A stretch of DNA of 64,000 nt from Solirubrobacterales bacterium (GCA_947474595.1 CANJIV010000003.1:124001-188000); one strand, 5' to 3'. Positions 1 to 9,024 are shown, numbered from the stretch's first letter. The notes: generated from the letters alone by a model not told the origin. Translations and numbers: made by a program.

Positions 1-66
1 ATCGCCGCTGCCAAGATCCTCGGCAAGCGCGCCTGCGATCAGCTCATCTACTCCAGGGATGTTCAC
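1..66 (-). CDS. nadC: Nicotinate-nucleotide (quinolinate) phosphoribosyltransferase, N-terminal fragment
   Basis: Only the first 22 codons lie in the window. They read V/M-N-I-P-G-V-D-E-L then IAGALAEDLGSGD, the typical NadC start (ALAEDLGxGD, followed in the family by I/VTT). NadC converts quinolinate and PRPP to nicotinate mononucleotide in NAD synthesis. The start is a GTG sharing four bases with the prfB stop (GTGA), so translation is probably coupled to prfB upstream. The rest of the gene runs off the left edge. The call rests on a short but characteristic motif. Confidence 0.72.
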   Translation of the reverse strand, partial: MNIPGVDELIAGALAEDLGSGD

Positions 67-1173
67 GACGCCCCCTGCAGCAGGTAGGCGCGCACGAAAC
101 CGTCGAGATCACCGTCCAGCACTCTGTTGATGTCGCCCATCTCGAAGTCGGTTCGGTGATCTTTTACCATCGTGTAGGGGTGCAGAACGTAGGAGCGAAT
201 CTGGGATCCAAAGTTGACGTCTTGGGCCTCTCCGCGCTCTTTGGCGATCTCCTCGCGACGTCGGCGCTCTTCAGCCTCAATCAGCTTAGAGCGCAGCATC
301 GCCATCGCCGTGGCTTTGTTGGAGGTCTGAGAGCGCTCGTTTTGGCACTGGACGACGATCCCGCTTGGCCTGTGCGTGATTCGCACGGCCGAGTCGGTCT
401 TATTGACATGTTGTCCGCCAGCTCCGCTCGCTCGGTAGGTGTCGATCTGGAGGTCGTCGTCGAGGATCTCTAGGCCACCTTCGGCCGCGTCGACGACCGG
501 GGATACCTCAACACCGGCGAAGCTAGTTTGGCGGCGGCTGGCGGCATCAAAGGGCGACAGCCGCACGAGGCGGTGCACTCCCTTCTCGGCGCAGTAGAGC
601 CCATATGCGTTTTCGCCTTGAGCTCGGAAGGTGCCAGATTTGATCCCAGCCTCTTCTCCTTCGCTAGCCTCAAGCAGCTCGACGTTGAAGCCACGCTTTT
701 CAGCCCAGCGCATCTCCATGCGTAGGACCATCTCGGCCCAATCCTGAGCGTCAGTACCACCGGCGCCAGCGTTGACGGTGACGAGCGCATCGCCTTGGTC
801 ATATGGGCCAGAGAAGAGGCGCTCCTCCTCCAAGGCAGCCAGACGCTCTTCGGCTGAAGCGATCAGGGCCTGCACCTCCGCTTCGAGCTGCGGGTCCTCC
901 TCGGCAATTTCAACCATCGCCTCGAGGTCCTCAACATCGGCCGCTAAGGCTGTGAACGTCTCTAATTTTCGCTTGGCGCGCGCATGCTCGGCACTGATGC
1001 GCGCGGCCTGCTCTTGGTTGTCCCAAAAGCCTGCCTCCCCCATGCTCGCTTCGAGCTCTGTTGTGCGCTGCGCTAGTGAAGCGGGGTCAAAGATAGTCCG
1101 CGAGCAGTGTTAGCTGATCGCGGATCGCCGCAAGACGCTGCGGCGTGGGCTCTTGAGTGGGCGATGCGGCCAT
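63..1173 (-). CDS. prfB: Peptide chain release factor 2 with programmed +1 frameshift
   Basis: RF2 terminates translation at UGA and UAA in the cytosol. The main frame (from 1088 down to 63) carries the RF2 tripeptide SPF (LSPFDAASRR) and the GGQ peptidyl-hydrolysis loop (SGAGGQHVNKTDSA). The N terminus is in another frame: ATG at 1173 gives 28 codons ending A-D-Y-L, then TGA at 1087-1089 inside TAT CTT TGA C, the classic RF2 autoregulatory shift site. A +1 slip on CTT continues as D-P-A-S-L and joins the main frame, giving 369 residues, the normal RF2 length. A start at the internal ATG 1043 would lose 43 residues. Low RF2 favours the slip, so the protein controls its own level. It lies 30 bases after secA. 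No strong Shine-Dalgarno stimulator is visible before the slip site. Confidence 0.96.
1086..1094 (-). promoter_or_regulatory. prfB programmed +1 ribosomal frameshift site (CTT TGA C)
   Basis: Read on the minus strand the site is TAT CTT TGA C, identical to the core of the E. coli prfB recoding site. The in-frame TGA is codon 29. The ribosome slips from CUU to UUU and continues in the +1 frame with GAC. The purine-rich sequence that stimulates slipping in E. coli (AGGGGG just upstream) is replaced here by a weak GCGGAC. Confidence 0.95.
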
Positions 1174-1203
1174 GTCGACGAGGCTATCTGACGCGGGGGC
1201 GCA

Positions 1204-4056
1204 CTAGGCCCCGTGACACTTCTTAAACTTCTTACCCGAGCCGCACCAGCAAGGATCGTTGCGACCGATCTGGTCGTTGTCATCGAGAACTCTTTGCTCC
1301 ACCGCTGGAAGCATCTCAACCATCTGAGCGAGTTCGTCGTCGTAGGCATCGCCGAGGTCTCCACCAGTCGCTCCACCGGCGCCAGCGGCCGCCATCGCTA
1401 GCGCGCTGGGCTGATCCATCCCTCCGCCGGAGTAAGAGACGTTGCCTGCTCGGGTCGAGCTCGCGCCCGCTGCATAGCCAGGAGTAGGCGTCACACCACC
1501 ATCGCCGTTCTCACCCTCTACTTCGACCTCGACGTTGTAGATCATGCGCGCGAAGTCGGCCCAAATTGAGTGCATGAGATCTTGGAAGAGCCCAAAGCCT
1601 TCGTTCTTGTAAGCCACGATCGGTTCGATCTGGGCAAAGCCGCGCAGGTGAATACCCTCGCGCAGGTAGTCCATGTCGTAGAGATGTTCGCGCCAGCGCT
1701 GGTCGATTATCTGGAGCAACAGATAACGCTCCAACGCCCGCATCAGCTCCTCGCCGAGCAGCTCTTCGCGCTGGTCGTAAAGAGTCATCGCATCGTCGGT
1801 GATCTGCTGGGAGAGCCCCTGTCGATCGAGGCCGTCGAGCTTGAGATCTTCGATGCCGATCCCGACTGGGAAGATCGAGTCCAAGGCGACAAAAAGGCCT
1901 GAGACGTCCCAATCCTCCAGGAAATCGCCTGGCGTGTATTCGTCCACCGTACGCTCCATCACGCCAGCGATCTCTACCCGCGCTTCGTCGCCGAGTTCGC
2001 GGCCCTCAAGAATGCGATCGCGATACTCATAAACAATGCGACGCTGCTCGTTCATCACGTCGTCGTACTCGAGGACGCGTTTGCGAATCAAGAAGTTTTG
2101 GTCTTCGACCTTCTTCTGAGCCTTTTCAATCTGCTTGGTCAGCATGCCGGCCGTGATCGGTTCCTCGTTGCCGTCTTTATCGGTGGTACCGAGACGGTCG
2201 AGAATCTTGTAGATCCGGTCTCCGGCAAAGAGCCGAACAAGATCATCTTCTGAGGAGAGGAAGAAGCGCGATTCGCCTGGGTCGCCTTGGCGTCCGGAGC
2301 GACCGCGCAGCTGGTTGTCAATTCGTCGCGATTCGTGACGCTCAGTACCGCAGATGAACAGTCCGCCAGCCTCGACTACCTGCTCGCGCGCAGCCGCAAC
2401 CTTGGCCTCCATAGCTGGGAGGACCTGAGCCGAGCGATCCTCATAGTCGGGGTCGCCGTGCTCAAGGCCCAGCTTGGCTATCTCCAGACGGGTGAGATGT
2501 TCCGCATTACCGCCGAGCTTGATGTCTACACCACGGCCAGCCATGTTCGTTGCAATCGTGACCGAACCCGGCGCTCCGGCCTCAGCGATGATCTCACCTT
2601 CGCGCTCGGCGTACTCGGGCTTCGCGTTGAGCACGGTGTGAGGAATGCCCTTGGCCTTGAGCTGCTGGCCTAGTAGCTCTGAGACCTCGACCGAGATCGT
2701 TCCGACGAGTACCGGCTGCCCCTTGGCGTGTCGAGCGGCTACCTCACGTACGACCGCCGACCACTTGCCTTCCTTGGTCTTATAGATCTCATCGTTGCGG
2801 TCATCGCGGACCATCGGGCGATTAGTCGGAATCTCAATCACGTCGATCTCGTAGATCTTCTTGAACTCAATCGCCTCTGTTAGCGCCGTGCCTGTCATTC
2901 CAGAGAGCTTGTCGTAGAGGCGGAAGTAGTTCTGCAGGGTGATTGTGGCTAGCGTTTGGTTCTCCTCTTGAACGCGTACGCCCTCCTTGGCCTCAACCGC
3001 TTGATGTAGGCCTTCAGACCAACGTCGACCCTCCAGGATGCGACCAGTGAACTCGTCGATGATGCACACCTCGCCTTCTACAACCGCATAGTCAACGTCG
3101 CGCTTGTAGAGAGACTGGGCCTTAAGCGACTGGATCAAGTGGTTGACGAGGTGACCATTCTCAGCCCGATACATGTGGTCGATGCCGAGGAACTTCTCCG
3201 CCTTGGCAACGCCGCGCTCGGTAACGGCAACCGTCTTATGCTTTTCGTCGTACTCGAAGTCGAAGTCAGCTACATATGACTTCTTAAGACGCGGGTCCAT
3301 CCCCTCTGGGGTCTTGCCCGCCAACATCTGTGGGGCGAGCTTGGCGAACTTGCCGTAGTAATCGGCCGCAGCCTCTGGTGCGCCCGAGATGATCAACGGG
3401 GTGCGGGCCTCGTCGATGAGAATGTTGTCGACCTCATCAACAACGCTAAATGGGTGTCCGCGCTGAACCTTCTCCTCCAATGAGGTAGCCATGTTGTCGC
3501 GTAGGTAGTCAAAGCCAAACTCCGAGTTCGTGCCGTATGTGACCTCGGAGGAGTAGGCGACGTGCTTGTCTTCGTAGCTCTGCATGTTCTGCAAGATCCC
3601 GACCGTCACCCCTAGCATCTCGTAAATCGGGCTCATCCACTCAGCATCGCGGCGGGCGAGGTAGTCGTTGACGGTCACGACGTGGACGCCGGTTCCTGGT
3701 AGCGAGTTGAGTACAACGGCGAGCGTCGCGGTCAAAGTCTTGCCTTCGCCCGTTCGCATCTCGGCGATCGCTCCGTCGTGTAGAACCATGCCGCCGATCA
3801 TCTGAACGTCGAAGTGGCGCATCCCCATTGTTCGCTTGCCCGCCTCGCGGGTCAGGGCAAATGATTCATAGAGCAGATCGTCAAGAGATTCGCCGGCCTT
3901 AGCGCGCTCGCGAAGTGCATCGGCAGCTTCACGTAGCTCAGCGTCATCAAGCAACTCCAACTCAGGCTCGAAGGCGTTGATACGCCCGACCCGTTTCTCA
4001 TAGTCCTTGTAGCGCTTGGCCTCACCGACACGCAGGGCGCGATCTAGAATTGACAT
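1204..4056 (-). CDS. secA: Preprotein translocase ATPase SecA
   Basis: SecA is the motor that pushes unfolded preproteins through SecYEG at the inner face of the membrane. The 950-residue protein has Walker A MRTGEGKT (~residue 105), the DEAD-like helicase core, motif TNMAGRGVDIKLGG in the second helicase half, the preprotein crosslinking and helical-scaffold regions, and a C-terminal zinc motif CWCGSGKKFKKCH (CxC-x8-CH) that binds SecB or ribosomes in other species. The start follows IDRALRVGEAKR-type N termini. It sits between hpf and prfB as in B. subtilis. A perfect 13-bp hairpin ends 8 bases before its ATG. The region between scaffold and zinc motif is Gly/Ala-rich and probably disordered. 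Confidence 0.98.
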   Translation of the reverse strand: MSILDRALRVGEAKRYKDYEKRVGRINAFEPELELLDDAELREAADALRERAKAGESLDDLLYESFALTREAGKRTMGMRHFDVQMIGGMVLHDGAIAEMRTGEGKTLTATLAVVLNSLPGTGVHVVTVNDYLARRDAEWMSPIYEMLGVTVGILQNMQSYEDKHVAYSSEVTYGTNSEFGFDYLRDNMATSLEEKVQRGHPFSVVDEVDNILIDEARTPLIISGAPEAAADYYGKFAKLAPQMLAGKTPEGMDPRLKKSYVADFDFEYDEKHKTVAVTERGVAKAEKFLGIDHMYRAENGHLVNHLIQSLKAQSLYKRDVDYAVVEGEVCIIDEFTGRILEGRRWSEGLHQAVEAKEGVRVQEENQTLATITLQNYFRLYDKLSGMTGTALTEAIEFKKIYEIDVIEIPTNRPMVRDDRNDEIYKTKEGKWSAVVREVAARHAKGQPVLVGTISVEVSELLGQQLKAKGIPHTVLNAKPEYAEREGEIIAEAGAPGSVTIATNMAGRGVDIKLGGNAEHLTRLEIAKLGLEHGDPDYEDRSAQVLPAMEAKVAAAREQVVEAGGLFICGTERHESRRIDNQLRGRSGRQGDPGESRFFLSSEDDLVRLFAGDRIYKILDRLGTTDKDGNEEPITAGMLTKQIEKAQKKVEDQNFLIRKRVLEYDDVMNEQRRIVYEYRDRILEGRELGDEARVEIAGVMERTVDEYTPGDFLEDWDVSGLFVALDSIFPVGIGIEDLKLDGLDRQGLSQQITDDAMTLYDQREELLGEELMRALERYLLLQIIDQRWREHLYDMDYLREGIHLRGFAQIEPIVAYKNEGFGLFQDLMHSIWADFARMIYNVEVEVEGENGDGGVTPTPGYAAGASSTRAGNVSYSGGGMDQPSALAMAAAGAGGATGGDLGDAYDDELAQMVEMLPAVEQRVLDDNDQIGRNDPCWCGSGKKFKKCHGA

Positions 4057-4064
4057 CGTTCTAG

Positions 4065-4099
4065 CCTAGCAGCGGAGCGCGTCTCTCTCCGCTGCTAGG
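4065..4099 (-). terminator. Perfect 13-bp hairpin between hpf and secA
   Basis: The arms CCTAGCAGCGGAG (4065-4077) and CTCCGCTGCTAGG (4087-4099) are perfect complements around a 9-base loop. The hairpin lies between the hpf stop (4132) and the secA ATG (4056). There is no U-run, so it is a poor intrinsic terminator. It may attenuate, protect an mRNA end, or control access to the secA ribosome site, since the stem ends 8 bases before the ATG. Confidence 0.55.
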
Positions 4100-4131
4100 G
4101 ACGTTTACGTAATCGATCCCTCGCTCTGAGA

Positions 4132-4506
4132 TCACTGAGCCGGAAAGACCTCCTGCGCCTGGGAGGAGTGGTTATGAGATGCCGCTACCAGCGCGCGCGA
4201 CTCGCGCCGCGCACGACGCTTGTCGCGGTGGCGCTTGACTTGGCGCGAAAGCTCGTCGGCACAGAGGTTCACCGAGTGCATCATGTTCGTAGAGGCATCC
4301 TTGGCTCTGAGCGTGACGCCTTTTAGATGAAGCGTTACCTCGGCGACTTGAGAGTCGGCGATTGAGGGGTTTCGCTCTTCGTGAATCTCGACTTCGAGCT
4401 CAGCAAAGGCAGGAACCTGCCTAGCAATCTTCTCGAAGCGTCTGTCGATGTGCTCGCGCAGATCGTCGGTGACAGGAGTGTTGCGGCCCTTAACATCAAT
4501 ACGCAT
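4132..4506 (-). CDS. hpf: Ribosome hibernation promoting factor, short form (HPF/RaiA family)
   Basis: The protein binds the decoding centre of the 30S subunit and silences ribosomes in slow growth or starvation. The 124 residues cover the N-terminal beta-alpha-beta-beta-beta-alpha domain, starting MRIDVKGRNTPVTDDLREHIDRRFEKI and ending in a basic helix RQVKRHRDKRRARR, then a ~20-residue polar tail. The long-form C-terminal dimerisation domain, usual in Actinomycetota and Firmicutes, is absent. This copy would therefore resemble short HPF or RaiA, unless a separate long paralogue exists elsewhere. It lies between comF and secA, the same order as in B. subtilis. Confidence 0.9.
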   Translation of the reverse strand: MRIDVKGRNTPVTDDLREHIDRRFEKIARQVPAFAELEVEIHEERNPSIADSQVAEVTLHLKGVTLRAKDASTNMMHSVNLCADELSRQVKRHRDKRRARRESRALVAASHNHSSQAQEVFPAQ

Positions 4507-4566
4507 TAGAGGACTCCTTGATCGGTGATAGATGACCCGATTGCTTATCTGACTGCAGAACAGATA

Positions 4567-5343
4567 CTACGCCGATGTGAGGCGTTTGTCAGCAGTAGTT
4601 TCTCCGTCCCGATGTCGAACCAGCCACGGGGTAGGTTCAGTCACCCCACCGCCCGACAGCGTGCGAGCGTAAGCGAGGCAAACCACACGCTGTGCGCCCG
4701 CGGCTCGTAGCGTCTGAGCGCAAGCTTCAAAGGTTGCTCCGGTCGTATGTACGTCATCGACGAGCACGACAACCTCAGGCACCCGACCGACCGTTTTAAG
4801 GAGTATCCGACCCGCTGTCGTCCGTTCAGACCGCCCGGCTCCGAGCTGCCGACTAGCCACACCGCTGCGTCTAAGACATCTCGAAACGGGCATTCCCGTA
4901 AGCACTCCGAGAGCCTCGGTCAGCCGTTGGGCCTGATCAAAGCCGCGCTGGCGCCGACGCTTTGGATGTAGCGGTACCGCAACTAGCGTCGCACCGGACG
5001 ACATCTGCGGCTCCATCCCAGCAGCTATCTGGGCCGCCATGAAGCCAGCCAACGCAACTCCACCCCCGAACTTAAAGGCCATCACTATGGAGCGCGCCGA
5101 AGCGCCATAGGCGACCGGCGCCCACGCTTGCTCGAACGAGGCTGAAGCTGCCGGGCAGGGCCTGCAGGGCGCCGGAAGTCCGCAACGTCGACAGCGTGGC
5201 CCGTGGAGCCAGGGCAGCCCAACCCGACAGCTAAGGCAGACAACATCTCGACTGTGGGAGAGGGGCTCCCGACAGACCGCACACGCTGGTGGGACGATCA
5301 GTGCGAGAAGTTCAGCGAGGCTGCGATGGAGCACAGAAACCAT
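4567..5343 (-). CDS. comF: ComF family phosphoribosyltransferase-like protein
   Basis: ComF proteins are linked to DNA uptake by competent cells, and the fold is a type I phosphoribosyltransferase. The 258 residues start MVSVLHRSLAELLALIVPPACAVC and carry an N-terminal zinc-finger-like set of cysteines (CAVC, CLSC, CRRCG, CRPC) and the PRPP-binding loop VVLVDDVHTTGAT near residue 200. The GTG at 5373 would add ten residues, but the ATG at 5343 fits family N termini better. It is upstream of hpf on the same strand and divergent from ctaG, the two starts being only about 50 bases apart. No other competence genes are in view, so a role in transformation is only an inference. Confidence 0.88.
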   Translation of the reverse strand: MVSVLHRSLAELLALIVPPACAVCREPLSHSRDVVCLSCRVGLPWLHGPRCRRCGLPAPCRPCPAASASFEQAWAPVAYGASARSIVMAFKFGGGVALAGFMAAQIAAGMEPQMSSGATLVAVPLHPKRRRQRGFDQAQRLTEALGVLTGMPVSRCLRRSGVASRQLGAGRSERTTAGRILLKTVGRVPEVVVLVDDVHTTGATFEACAQTLRAAGAQRVVCLAYARTLSGGGVTEPTPWLVRHRDGETTADKRLTSA

Positions 5344-5396
5344 CGTGAACGCAGAGATGTAACGCCGCACCACCGAGAGTGCGACAATCCTGCTGC

Positions 5397-6200
5397 GTGA
5401 CGACCAACTATTCGTGGACGTTTGAGCCGATTGTGCTCATCGGGATCGCCGTTGCGCTCGGCATCTATCTCCGACGGTGGCAACGCGTTCATGCCGAATA
5501 CGGGGCACGAGGAGCCAGCGTCTGGCGCCTGCTGGCATTCATCGGTGGCCTGCTAGTTGTTGTGGTCGCCCTGGTGTCGCCCGTTGACATCCTCGGCGAG
5601 CAGCTAGCGGTGATGCACATGGTCCAACACATCTTGCTACTTGACATCGTCCCAATCCTCTTGATTTTGGGCCTGACCAAGATCTTGCTACGACCGACGA
5701 CACGGCGGCTTACCCGCCTAGAGCGCGCGGCTGGCTGGTTTGCCCATCCGGCCTTCGCAGTCATCGCCTACGTAAGCCTGATGTGGCTGTGGCATATCCC
5801 TGCGCTCTACGACGCCGCACTGCGCACGCCGGCCATTCACGTGCTCGAACACACCTGTTTGCTCTTCGCCGGCTCCCTGTACTGGTGGTATCTGCTCTCT
5901 CCAATCCGCTCGCGCTCGCAGTTAACGGGAATGGGGCCAGTCCTCTACATGATCTCGACCAAGCTCGGGGTCGGACTGTTGGGGATCCTCTTAGCGTTCT
6001 TGCCGACCGTCCTCTACCTCTACAGTGAGGAGCCAGAGCATTGGGGCCTGACTCATACAACCGATCAGCAACTGTCGGGTGTCTTGATGGCTACCGAACA
6101 GTCAATCGTGATGGGGATAGCCCTTGCGGTGATCTTGATCCGCATGCTGATTGAAGACGAGAAGAAAACCCAGCGCGAGGAGCTCTACGGGTCGCAGTAA
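5397..6200 (+). CDS. ctaG: Cytochrome c oxidase assembly factor CtaG-like membrane protein (caa3_CtaG family)
   Basis: This polytopic membrane protein has about seven hydrophobic segments across 267 residues. It matches the CtaG family of caa3-oxidase assembly factors by its histidine-bearing helices: HMVQHILLLDIVPILLILG, LMWLWHIPALYDAAL, HVLEHTCLLFAGSLYWWYLLSP, and a C-terminal MATEQSIVMGIALAVILI. In B. subtilis the family is needed for functional caa3 oxidase, probably in copper delivery. The likely start is GTG 5397 (MTTNYSWTFEP). GTG 5379 would add six residues (a Cys-Cys-rich stretch) that look non-coding. The gene stands alone, divergent from comF and convergent with the ahcY-like gene. 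No cox genes lie in the window. Confidence 0.87.
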   Translation: MTTNYSWTFEPIVLIGIAVALGIYLRRWQRVHAEYGARGASVWRLLAFIGGLLVVVVALVSPVDILGEQLAVMHMVQHILLLDIVPILLILGLTKILLRPTTRRLTRLERAAGWFAHPAFAVIAYVSLMWLWHIPALYDAALRTPAIHVLEHTCLLFAGSLYWWYLLSPIRSRSQLTGMGPVLYMISTKLGVGLLGILLAFLPTVLYLYSEEPEHWGLTHTTDQQLSGVLMATEQSIVMGIALAVILIRMLIEDEKKTQREELYGSQ

Positions 6201-6309
6201 TTGGGTTGACGCTGGCTTCCGCTTGGGATGGCGGCGGCGGGGCCGTCGACGAAGCGCACCGGTGAAGTGTGAAACGTTGATGGCTGCGCCTGGGCTGCCC
6301 CGCAGACGC

Positions 6310-7485
6310 CTACTCCCAGCCGTGGCGGTAGGCGACCTGATCATCGGTCAGGGTGTCGATCTCGACCCCCAGCGCGCCAAGCTCAAGGGCCGCTATGTGG
6401 CGATCGATCTCGGGTGGCATCCCGTGGACCTCGGGGGCCATCTCGCTGGCGTGACGCACGAGGTGCTCGGTGGCAAGTGCTTGGGCGGCGAAGAAGAGAT
6501 CCATTACCGCCGCTGGATGACCCTCTGCTGCGGCAAGGTTTACTAGACGGCCTTCGGCCAAGAGGTTTAGCCTGGTTCCGTCTGGCCGCAGATACTGCTC
6601 GACCAGCGGGCGCACTGTGCGATGGCTCGAGGCGACCGAAGAGATTGCGTCTAGGTCGATCTCGACATCAAAGTGGCCGGCGTTGGCGAGGATTGCCCCG
6701 TCGCCCATCACTTCAAAATGATGCCCTGTGAGCACGCGACTGCTGCCCGTGGCGGTGATAAACACGTCTCCTATAGCTGCCGCAGCCAACGACGGCAGTA
6801 CCTCATATCCCTCCATCGCCGCCTCTAGCCCACGCAGTGGGTCTACCTCACAGACCACGACACGAGCACCGGCACCACGGGCGCGCAGGGCGATACCGCG
6901 GCCACAGCGCCCAAAGCCGATAACCACAACCACCTGACCGGCGAGCAGAATGTGAGTTGCCCGCACGATTCCATCAAGCGTCGACTGTCCAGTTCCGTAG
7001 CGAGTGTCAAAGAGATCCGCAGCACGCGCCTCGTTGACAGCGATTACGGGGAAGGCGAGTTTCCCGTCGGACTCCATCGCTCGTAGTCGCATCGCTCCGG
7101 TGTTGGTCTCCTCGGTCCCGCCGAGGACCCTTTTAAGTGTTTCAGCGCCTGCAAGATGGACGGCGGCGGCGATGTCAGCGCCGTCGTCCATCGTGATCTG
7201 AGGAGCGCTAGAGCTGACCACTTCGATATGGGCCCGATAGCTCTCAACGCTTTCACCGTGAGCTGCGAGGACCGTGGCGCCTGTGCGCTCGACCAACGCA
7301 GCCGCAGTCCCATCTTGGGTCGAAAGTGGGTTAGCGGCACAGAGGACGACCTCAGCGCCACCCTCGATCAGTGCTTGAACAAGGTTGGCGGTCTCGGTCG
7401 TCACGTGCAGACAGGCCCCAATACGGATCCCTTTAAGTGGCTGCTCGCGGGCGAACCGGTCGCGTACCGAGCGCAGTACGGGCAT
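6310..7485 (-). CDS. Adenosylhomocysteinase paralogue, short type, with altered active site (possible pseudoenzyme)
   Basis: This short, archaeal/Thermotoga-type AHCY homologue keeps the substrate His (CLHVTTETANL), MDDGAD, EETNTG, an NAD-binding Rossmann motif (GFGRCGRG), NAGHFDVEID and EGHP. The catalytic loop, however, reads VNEARAADLFDT where AHCYs have VNDxxTKxxFDN: Lys186 is replaced by Ala and Asn191 by Thr (human numbering). Loss of the Lys makes normal SAH hydrolysis doubtful. The homologous N terminus (SSEIADVALADAG...IAWADAQ) extends upstream of ATG 7485 in the same frame for 28 codons, directly after the TAG of the preceding ahcY. That stretch holds no ATG, GTG or TTG. Either the protein is trimmed to MPVLRSVRD, a rare start is used (ATC 7563 or 7545, ACG 7560), or the TAG is read through. 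It is the third gene of the merR-ahcY operon. Confidence 0.88.
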   Translation of the reverse strand: MPVLRSVRDRFAREQPLKGIRIGACLHVTTETANLVQALIEGGAEVVLCAANPLSTQDGTAAALVERTGATVLAAHGESVESYRAHIEVVSSSAPQITMDDGADIAAAVHLAGAETLKRVLGGTEETNTGAMRLRAMESDGKLAFPVIAVNEARAADLFDTRYGTGQSTLDGIVRATHILLAGQVVVVIGFGRCGRGIALRARGAGARVVVCEVDPLRGLEAAMEGYEVLPSLAAAAIGDVFITATGSSRVLTGHHFEVMGDGAILANAGHFDVEIDLDAISSVASSHRTVRPLVEQYLRPDGTRLNLLAEGRLVNLAAAEGHPAAVMDLFFAAQALATEHLVRHASEMAPEVHGMPPEIDRHIAALELGALGVEIDTLTDDQVAYRHGWE

Positions 7486-7569
7486 CTGCGCATCGGCCCA
7501 TGCGATCGCCGCCGCTCCCGCATCGGCGAGGGCTACGTCGGCGATCTCTGAACTAGTCGTGATGGGCCC

Positions 7570-9024
7570 CTAGTAGCGGTACTGGTCGGCCTTATAAGGA
7601 CCTTCAACCGCAACGCCAATGTAGGCCGCCTGATCGGGGCGTAGCTCGGTGAGCTTGGCTCCAAGCGCATCGAGGTGAAGGCGCGCGACCTTCTCGTCAA
7701 GATGCTTTGGAAGAACGTAGACCTGCTTTTCGTATTCGTTGTTCTTAGTGAACAGCTCAACTTGGGCGATCGTCTGATTAGTGAACGAGTTGCTCATCAC
7801 AAAGCTCGGATGACCGGTTGCGTTGCCGAGATTTAGAAGCCGACCCTCAGAGAGAACGATGATCGCCTTGCCGTCGGGGAAGACCCACTGATCGACCTGG
7901 GGCTTGATGTTGATCCGTTGAATTCCATCGACCTTCGCCAGCCCTGCCATGTCGAGTTCGTTGTCGAAGTGTCCGATGTTGCCGACGATAGCTTGGTGTT
8001 TCATCTTCGCCATGTCAGAGGCCATGATGATGTCCTTATTACCAGTGGTTGTGATGAAGACATCTGCGATCTCGACCACGTCTTCGAGCCGTTTGACGTC
8101 GTATCCCTCCATCAATGCCTGCAGCGCACAGATTGGATCGATCTCGGTGACCACGACACGTGCGCCCTGAGCCCGCAGCGAAGCCGCAGAGCCCTTACCT
8201 ACATCGCCGTATCCAGCCACAACGCAGACCTTGCCAGCAAGCATCACATCGACCGCACGGTTGATCCCGTCGACGAGCGAATGACGGCAGCCGTAGAGGT
8301 TGTCAAACTTGCTTTTGGTTACCGAGTCGTTGACGTTGATCGCCGGGAAGAGAAGAGTCCCCGCTTGCGCCATCTCATAGAGACGGTGAACACCGGTCGT
8401 GGTCTCCTCGGTGACTCCAAGGATCCCAGCGCCGATCTGCGTCCAGCGGCCAGGATGCTCGGCGAGGGAGCGCTCTAGGAGCCCGAGAAAGACCTTGAAC
8501 TCCTCTGACTCTGCCTTGGCTGGGTCTGGAACCGCTCCCGCGGACTCAAACTCACTGCCCTTGTGCACGAGCATCGTCGCGTCGCCACCGTCGTCGAGGA
8601 TCATGTTAGGACCCTCTCCCGGCCATACCAGCGCCCTCTCGGTGCACCACCAATACTCCTCGAGAGTCTCGCCCTTCCACGCGAAGACCGGTACGCCTTG
8701 AGGGTCCTCGGGGGTGCCGTTGGGACCGACCGCTACTGCGGCGGCAGCGTGGTCTTGTGTTGAGAAGATATTGCAAGAACACCACCTCACATCAGCGCCT
8801 AGCGCGACCAAGGTCTCGATCAAGACCGCTGTCTGAATGGTCATATGAAGCGATCCCATGATCCGTGCACCGGCCAAAGGCTGAGTGGCTGCGTACTCTT
8901 CGCGCACCGACATCAGGCCGGGCATTTCATGTTCGGCGAGGCCGATCTCCTTACGGCCGAACGCCGCGAGGCTCAAATCGGCGACCTTGTAGTCAGACGG
9001 GGCTAGAACGGTGGTGGTGGTCAT
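7570..9024 (-). CDS. ahcY: Adenosylhomocysteinase (S-adenosylhomocysteine hydrolase)
   Basis: AHCY reversibly splits S-adenosylhomocysteine into adenosine and homocysteine, relieving product inhibition of methyltransferases. It uses tightly bound NAD. The 484-residue protein is the long bacterial/eukaryotic type with intact motifs: [14 protein letters not shown] (active His), [26 protein letters not shown] (Lys186, Asp190, Asn191), [21 protein letters not shown] and the C-terminal KADQYRY that reaches into the neighbouring subunit's NAD site. The ATG overlaps the merR stop by four bases (ATGA). The next gene downstream is a degenerate paralogue. Several SAM-dependent methyltransferases lie elsewhere in the window. 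Confidence 0.98.
   Translation of the reverse strand: MTTTTVLAPSDYKVADLSLAAFGRKEIGLAEHEMPGLMSVREEYAATQPLAGARIMGSLHMTIQTAVLIETLVALGADVRWCSCNIFSTQDHAAAAVAVGPNGTPEDPQGVPVFAWKGETLEEYWWCTERALVWPGEGPNMILDDGGDATMLVHKGSEFESAGAVPDPAKAESEEFKVFLGLLERSLAEHPGRWTQIGAGILGVTEETTTGVHRLYEMAQAGTLLFPAINVNDSVTKSKFDNLYGCRHSLVDGINRAVDVMLAGKVCVVAGYGDVGKGSAASLRAQGARVVVTEIDPICALQALMEGYDVKRLEDVVEIADVFITTTGNKDIIMASDMAKMKHQAIVGNIGHFDNELDMAGLAKVDGIQRINIKPQVDQWVFPDGKAIIVLSEGRLLNLGNATGHPSFVMSNSFTNQTIAQVELFTKNNEYEKQVYVLPKHLDEKVARLHLDALGAKLTELRPDQAAYIGVAVEGPYKADQYRY

Noticed and set aside
7483-7572. Pyrrolysine or general UAG recoding at the ahcY TAG
   Set aside because: TAG ends many ordinary genes here and no pyrrolysine genes are in view. 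Readthrough remains one option for this site only.
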